The position numbers and the translations under genes were made by a program. A stretch of 64,000 nucleotides of DNA from Mycolicibacterium poriferae (GTDB taxonomy: Bacteria > Actinomycetota > Actinomycetes > Mycobacteriales > Mycobacteriaceae), in assembly GCF_010728325.1 (NCBI RefSeq), contig NZ_AP022570.1, positions 1,612,001 to 1,676,000 on the forward strand, in the 5' to 3' direction. Positions within the stretch are counted from its first letter, which is position 1. Every line of letters begins with the position of its first letter. Below the pieces are notes generated by a model. The model did not search any database. It was not told where the DNA came from and saw nothing but the letters and a program-made list of their open reading frames with translations. Below, piece after piece: positions 59,139-64,000 of the stretch.

Positions 59139-60622
59139 GCGCCCCCCACCCGGCCGCCGACGACCTGACACCGGTGCAGCGCCATGCGCTGCACCGGGCC
59201 ATCGAGGGGCTGCGCGAAGACGATCCGTTGCGCTCGGCGTCGGTGGCGGTGGTGGGCTGGCAGCGGGCGCTGCTGTGGTCGGCGCTGCTCATCACGATCC
59301 TCTGCGCGGTGCGGTGGCCGATGGGTACCGCGGTGGTGCTGGTCGGGGTGAGCACCGTCGCGTATCTGCTGACGATGACCGACCGGGTCCTGATCTTCCG
59401 GCAGGGCCTGCGCTCGCGGCCCATCGGCATCTCCGACGAGGCGGCCCGGGCGATCCCCGACGAGGATCTGCCGCCGTACACCATTCTGGTTCCCGCCTAC
59501 AACGAGCCCGAAGTGGTGGGTGACCTCATCGGCGCGATGGCCACCCTGGAATACCCCCGGGACAAGCTGCAGGTGCTGCTGCTGCTGGAAGCCGACGACG
59601 ACGTCACCATCGCCGCGGCCCGAGACTGCGCGGAGTCCGACGCGATCACCCTGTGTCTGGTTCCGCCCGCGCATCCGCGTACCAAACCCAAGGCGTGCAA
59701 CTACGGCCTGCATTTCGCGACCGGTGAGATCGTCACGATCTACGACGCCGAGGATCTGCCGGAGCCGCTGCAGTTGCGCCGTGTGGTGGCCGCCTTCCGG
59801 TCGTTACCCGACAACGTGGCGTGCGTGCAGGCGAAGCTGGTGTACCACAACGGACATCAGAACATCCTCACCGCGTGGTTCACCGCGGAGTACGGACTGT
59901 GGTTCGGGTACCTGCTGCCCGGGATGATGGTGTCGACGTCGCCGATCCCGTTGGGCGGCACGTCGAATCACCTGCGCCGCGACGTCCTCGACGAGATCGG
60001 CGCGTGGGATCCGTTCAACGTCACCGAGGACGCCGACCTCGGCCTGCGGATCGCCTCGAGCGGCTACCACACCGCCGTGATCGACTCCTACACGCTCGAG
60101 GAGGCCAACAGCGACCCGATCAACTGGGTCCGGCAACGCTCGCGCTGGTACAAGGGCTACCTGCAGACCTGGCTGGTCCAGATCCGCCGGCCCGTGCGGC
60201 TGTACAAGACCGTCGGGTTCCGCAGCTTCCTGCGGTTCAACCTGGTGCTCGGCGGTACCCCGATCGTGTCGGTGCTCAACCTGGTGTTCTGGCTCATCAC
60301 CGTGCTGTGGTTCCTGGGGCAGCCGGAGGTCGTCGAAGAGGTCTTCCCGCCCTACATCTACTTCCCCGCATTGGTGGCTCTGGTGCTCGGCAACGCCGCG
60401 ACGATCATGATGAACCTGATCGCGCTGCGGGAGGACGACCGCAGCGATCTGCTGCTCGCCGCCATCACGGTGCCGATTTTCTGGGTGATGATGAGTGTGG
60501 CGGCCGCCAAAGGTCTTTACCAGATGATCCGCAATCCGTCCTACTGGGAGAAGACCTTTCACGGTCTGGCGGGCAAACCGCCCGAACATCCGGCCGACGC
60601 TCGAAAAGCCGGGGCGCCATGA
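59135..60622 (+). CDS. Cellulose-synthase-like processive glycosyltransferase (GT2)
   Basis: This 495-residue protein has two N-terminal spans, a cytosolic GT-A domain and C-terminal spans. The processive GT2 motifs are all visible: TILVPAYNEPEVV, LLLEADDDVT (D), YDAEDLPEP (DxE), TEDADLGLRI (TED base) and QRSRWYKG (QxxRW). It should polymerise a sugar from a nucleotide donor and thread it out. No PilZ domain is seen. The start is GTG 59135, overlapping the previous stop. Confidence 0.88.
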   Translation: MSAPHPAADDLTPVQRHALHRAIEGLREDDPLRSASVAVVGWQRALLWSALLITILCAVRWPMGTAVVLVGVSTVAYLLTMTDRVLIFRQGLRSRPIGISDEAARAIPDEDLPPYTILVPAYNEPEVVGDLIGAMATLEYPRDKLQVLLLLEADDDVTIAAARDCAESDAITLCLVPPAHPRTKPKACNYGLHFATGEIVTIYDAEDLPEPLQLRRVVAAFRSLPDNVACVQAKLVYHNGHQNILTAWFTAEYGLWFGYLLPGMMVSTSPIPLGGTSNHLRRDVLDEIGAWDPFNVTEDADLGLRIASSGYHTAVIDSYTLEEANSDPINWVRQRSRWYKGYLQTWLVQIRRPVRLYKTVGFRSFLRFNLVLGGTPIVSVLNLVFWLITVLWFLGQPEVVEEVFPPYIYFPALVALVLGNAATIMMNLIALREDDRSDLLLAAITVPIFWVMMSVAAAKGLYQMIRNPSYWEKTFHGLAGKPPEHPADARKAGAP

Positions 60623-62289
60623 CCCGACGGCGCCTGCTGGTGGCGTTGTTCTTCGCGGCGCTGGTCCTCTACGGCGCGGTGGGCTACTGGCTGCAGGTGC
60701 GCCACGGCTTCATCCTGGGCGACGCACTGTCACGCGTGATGGCGGCGCAGTCGGTGCTGTTCAGCCGTGACCCGCACCTGGCCGCGATCGGCTTCATCTT
60801 CACGCCGTTGACCGCGATGGTGCAGATACCGTTCCTGACACTGAGCCCGATCTGGCCCGAAATCGCCGAACGCGCTTTCTCGGGCACGCTGATGTCGGCG
60901 CTGTTCATGGCCGGCGCGGTCGTCCAGATCGCCGGAATGGGCCTGGACCGGGGGCTGCCGCGCTGCTACACGCTCGCCATCACAGCCGCGTTCGCGCTCA
61001 ACCCGATGATCGTGTTCTACGGCGCCAACGGGATGAGCGAGGCGCCGTTCATCTTCTTCATGTCGTGGGCGGTCCGCAGGCTGATCATGTGGATGGTCGA
61101 CGACGACGTGCACCACCTCGTGACCGCGGGCGGTATCGCGATGGGATTGGCCTATCTGACCCGCTACGACGCGGTGGCCTGTATCGCCGCGGCGGGTGTG
61201 CTGGTCGGCGTCACCACCTACCGGCGCGCCACGCCGTCGCCGCGAATCCGGCGGGCGCTACTCGACGTCCTCCTGGTCAGCGGGCCGGGGCTGGCCACCT
61301 TCCTCGGCTGGGCCGCGATCAGCTGGTTGATCACCGGGGAAGCGTTCGCGCAGTTCACCTCTCAGTACGGCAACACCGCGATCCTGGAGCAGTCCGGGGC
61401 GTCCGCCCCCTCGTTCGGCGGCGGGCTGCTGTTCGCCCTCGCCTGCATCACGCTGCTGGCGCCCACGCTGGTGCCCATCGCCATGTGGGGCGTGGCGCGC
61501 CGATGGGACACGCCGAACTGGCAGGTGATGCTGGTGCCGTTGGGCATCTACGGTGCCGCGCTGGCCTTCCAGGCCTACAGCTACGCGTCGGGGTCGACGT
61601 TTCCGTTTCTGCGGTTCTACATCATCGCCATACCGCTGACCGCCTGCCTGGCGATGCTGGCCGTCCCGGACGGGGTGCTCGTCGAGGCGCGGCGGCGGGG
61701 CCGCTACGCGCCGCCGCGCGTCGAGACGCAGCCCCCTGGGCGTCGCGCGTGGCCGGCATACGCCCCAGTGGCCCTGCTGTTCGCGGTCACCGTCCCGGTC
61801 ACGGCGTGGGGGATGGGCATGCCGCGGTACGCGCCCCAGGAGTACGCGCTCGGCGCGGTGCTGTCGCCGGACCCGGACAACGTGACCGAACGCAAGGCCC
61901 TCGAACACCGCATCGCCGCCACGTTCTCCACCGAACGCACGATCGCCGACTATCTCGACAGCCTCGATCTGCCCGACTCCTCGGTGATCACCGACACGGT
62001 GTACGGGTTCGCCGTCGTGGCGGCCTCGGAGGACCCCAACATGTTCGTCATCCCGTCGGACGACGACTTCACCGAACGACTCAACGACCCGGCCGCCGGG
62101 GGAATCCGCTACCTGCTGGCGGTGCCCAACGAAGGGCGGGGCGTCTCCGACGCCCTGAACCTGCGCTACCCCACCCTCTACGAGACCGGTGCCGACATCG
62201 CCACTCTGGAACTGGAGATCCCCAACGACGGCGACAGTCAGCCCGATTGGCGGCTCTACCGGGTCAACGAACCCGCGGTGACGGACTAG
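60619..62289 (+). CDS. GT-C-type multispan glycosyltransferase or related membrane protein
   Basis: This 556-residue protein starts at ATG 60619, overlapping the GT2 stop; the much longer open frame upstream is a shadow of the GT2 gene. It has about 10-11 spans (LLVALFFAALVLYGAVGYWL; GLATFLGWAAISWLI), a first outside loop with HGFILGDALSRVM, and a C-terminal soluble domain of about 150 residues. The layout suits lipid-sugar-dependent GT-C transferases. It closes the four-gene cluster. Donor and acceptor are unknown. Confidence 0.65.
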   Translation: MTRRRLLVALFFAALVLYGAVGYWLQVRHGFILGDALSRVMAAQSVLFSRDPHLAAIGFIFTPLTAMVQIPFLTLSPIWPEIAERAFSGTLMSALFMAGAVVQIAGMGLDRGLPRCYTLAITAAFALNPMIVFYGANGMSEAPFIFFMSWAVRRLIMWMVDDDVHHLVTAGGIAMGLAYLTRYDAVACIAAAGVLVGVTTYRRATPSPRIRRALLDVLLVSGPGLATFLGWAAISWLITGEAFAQFTSQYGNTAILEQSGASAPSFGGGLLFALACITLLAPTLVPIAMWGVARRWDTPNWQVMLVPLGIYGAALAFQAYSYASGSTFPFLRFYIIAIPLTACLAMLAVPDGVLVEARRRGRYAPPRVETQPPGRRAWPAYAPVALLFAVTVPVTAWGMGMPRYAPQEYALGAVLSPDPDNVTERKALEHRIAATFSTERTIADYLDSLDLPDSSVITDTVYGFAVVAASEDPNMFVIPSDDDFTERLNDPAAGGIRYLLAVPNEGRGVSDALNLRYPTLYETGADIATLELEIPNDGDSQPDWRLYRVNEPAVTD

Positions 62290-62378
62290 CGAGGAATCAG
62301 CCGACCTCGCCATTCGAGCCGGTGTAATGTCTGCCGCGAGCAGGGCTGACGCGGCACCACCGACAGGGACGGGGCGTT

Positions 62379-64000
62379 ATGGCGACGGAGTTCAACGGCA
62401 GGATCGAACTGGACATCCGGGATTCCGAACCGGATTGGGGGCCCTACGCGCCGCCCACCGCGCCGCCCGACGCCCCCAACGTGCTCTATCTCGTCTGGGA
62501 CGACGTCGGTATCGCGACGTGGGACTGCTTCGGTGGGCTGGTCGACATGCCTGCCATGCGCCGCATCGCCGAACGCGGAGTCCGGCTTTCGCAGTTCCAC
62601 ACCACCGCCCTGTGCTCGCCCACGCGTGCCTCACTGCTGACCGGACGCAACGCCACCACGGTCGGCATGGCGATCGTCGAAGAATTCACCGAGGGTTTCC
62701 CCGGCATCAACGGCCGCATTCCTCCTGACACCGCCCTGATCTCGGAGGTGCTGGCCGAACGCGGATACAGCACGTCCTGTGTCGGAAAATGGCATCTGAC
62801 GCCCCTGGAGGAGTCCAATCTCGCTGCCACCCGCCGACACTGGCCGCTGTCCCGCGGTTTCGACCGGTTCTACGGGTTCATGGGCGGCGAGACCGACCAG
62901 TGGTACCCGGAGCTGATCTACGACGGCCATCCGGTCGAGGCGCCCGCCACGCCGGAGGAGGGCTACCACTTCTCCAAGGACATGGCCGACCGGACCATCG
63001 AATTCATCCGCGATTCGACGATGATCGCACCGGACAAACCCTGGTTCTCCTACGTCTGCCCGGGCGCCGGGCACGCGCCCCATCATGTGTTCACCGAATG
63101 GGCGGACCGCTACGCCGGCGCCTTCGACATGGGTTACGAGCGGTACCGAGAGATCGTGCTGGAGAACCAGAAGCGGCTCGGCATCGTCGCACCGGACACC
63201 GAGCTCTCCCCGGTAAACCCGTACAGCGATGTCACCGGCCCGGACGGGCAACCCTGGCCGGAGCAGGACACGGTGCGGCCGTGGGATGAGCTCAGCGAGG
63301 ACGAGAGGAAGCTGTTCGCCCGCATGGCCGAGGTGTTCGCCGGTTTCCTGTCCTACACCGACGCGCAGATCGGCCGCATCCTGGACTATCTCGAGGAGTC
63401 CGGCCAGCTCGACAACACCATCATCGTCGTCATCAGCGACAACGGCGCCAGCGGTGAGGGCGGGCCGAACGGGTCCGTCAACGAGGGCAAGTTCTTCAAC
63501 GGCTACATCGACACCGTCGAGGACAGCATGCGCTTCTTCGACGAACTGGGTGGCCCCACGACGTACGGCCATTATCCGATCGGGTGGGCGATGGCGTTCA
63601 ACACCCCCTACAAGCTGTACAAGCGCTACGCCTCGCACGAGGGCGGGATCGCCGACGCCGCGATCATCTCCTGGCCCGCAGGCATTTCCGCGCATGGAGA
63701 GATCCGCGACAACTACGTCAACGTCTGCGACATCACCCCGACGGTGTACGACCTGCTCGGCATCGTGGCGCCGGCCACCGTGAAAGGCATTCCGCAGAAA
63801 CCGCTGGACGGCGTCAGCTTCAAAGTGGCCCTGGCTGATCCGGACGCCCCCACGGGCAAGGAGACGCAGTTCTACACGATGCTGGGCACCAGGGGCATCT
63901 GGCACCGGGGCTGGTTCGCCAGCGCGGTGCACCCCGCCGCACCGTCGGGGTGGTCGCATTTCGACCAGGACCGTTGGGAGCTCTTCCATCTCGACGTCGA
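62379..64000 (+). CDS. atsA: Sulfatase (AtsA-type), cut at the window end
   Basis: This is a formylglycine-dependent sulfatase of which the first 540 codons are present. The metal-binding start VLYLVWDDVGIATWDCFGG has Asp41 and Asp42. The CSPTRASLLTGR sulfatase signature has Cys79, which is converted to formylglycine. Later motifs GKWHLTP and VVISDNGASGEGG complete the metal site. It lies behind the S10 operon as does Rv0711, with the polysaccharide cluster inserted between. The start is the ATG at 62379. The 3' end is outside the window. Confidence 0.93.
   Translation, partial: MATEFNGRIELDIRDSEPDWGPYAPPTAPPDAPNVLYLVWDDVGIATWDCFGGLVDMPAMRRIAERGVRLSQFHTTALCSPTRASLLTGRNATTVGMAIVEEFTEGFPGINGRIPPDTALISEVLAERGYSTSCVGKWHLTPLEESNLAATRRHWPLSRGFDRFYGFMGGETDQWYPELIYDGHPVEAPATPEEGYHFSKDMADRTIEFIRDSTMIAPDKPWFSYVCPGAGHAPHHVFTEWADRYAGAFDMGYERYREIVLENQKRLGIVAPDTELSPVNPYSDVTGPDGQPWPEQDTVRPWDELSEDERKLFARMAEVFAGFLSYTDAQIGRILDYLEESGQLDNTIIVVISDNGASGEGGPNGSVNEGKFFNGYIDTVEDSMRFFDELGGPTTYGHYPIGWAMAFNTPYKLYKRYASHEGGIADAAIISWPAGISAHGEIRDNYVNVCDITPTVYDLLGIVAPATVKGIPQKPLDGVSFKVALADPDAPTGKETQFYTMLGTRGIWHRGWFASAVHPAAPSGWSHFDQDRWELFHLDV

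Overview
The window is high-GC DNA from a fast-growing mycobacterium (Mycolicibacterium type). The evidence is gene order and family content. A fadE8-echA4-PaaX-echA5 block and a TetR gene precede rpsL-rpsG-fusA-tuf. A complete mycofactocin cluster (mftR, mftA-G) follows, then the S10 ribosomal operon (rpsJ to rpsQ) and an atsA-type sulfatase. This is the order I know from M. tuberculosis Rv0672-Rv0711, with several insertions.

Layout. 1-7128: an acyl-CoA/enoyl-CoA metabolic operon, two secreted DUF3060-type proteins, two DUF3558-type lipoproteins and a TetR regulator. 7129-22677: an accessory island of about 15.5 kb, absent from this position in M. tuberculosis. It sits between the TetR gene and rpsL and ends in a second, truncated and frameshifted copy of the TetR 3' end. 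22713-27475: str operon with a likely promoter and a clear terminator. 27667-36372: cutinase, SHOCT membrane protein, a broken mycofactocin-type SDR behind a KstR-like operator, an arginine/ornithine catabolic module (rocD, ddaH-like, Lrp), a ferredoxin reductase, and an ECF sigma/VOC-protein pair. 36569-44396: mycofactocin cluster plus a hydantoin/Asp-Glu racemase. 44408-49754: TetR-controlled MFS pump, cytochrome P450, lipoprotein carboxylesterase. 49848-55578: S10 operon with a promoter and terminator. 55663-62289: four translationally coupled genes for a cellulose-synthase-like polysaccharide apparatus, inserted between rpsQ and atsA. 62379-64000: sulfatase, cut by the window end.

The island is the best candidate for an undescribed system. 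Ten co-directional, mostly overlapping genes (7317-16727) encode a single-domain FtsK/SpoIIIE-type ATPase with an N-terminal coiled coil, a tail-anchored coiled-coil protein, a large coiled-coil protein with a membrane hairpin, a Ycf46-like AAA+ ATPase, and two adjacent small helical proteins that share an IGG-[ST]-x4-D hairpin motif where WXG100 proteins carry WXG. Next to them lie three single-span membrane proteins or lipoproteins with extracytoplasmic domains, one of which keeps all three class A beta-lactamase motifs, and a Tat-type peptidoglycan amidase. The parts list resembles a pared-down type VII-like secretion or envelope-stress machine, but no canonical Ecc component other than the ATPase type is present. 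Its function is inference.

Other notable points: several genes have short duplications of their own 3' ends just beyond the stop codon; mftG has no standard start codon; the SDR is broken by an exact 19-bp tandem duplication; and a roughly 65-bp palindromic intergenic repeat occurs about five times. All comparisons are by eye; no searches were run.
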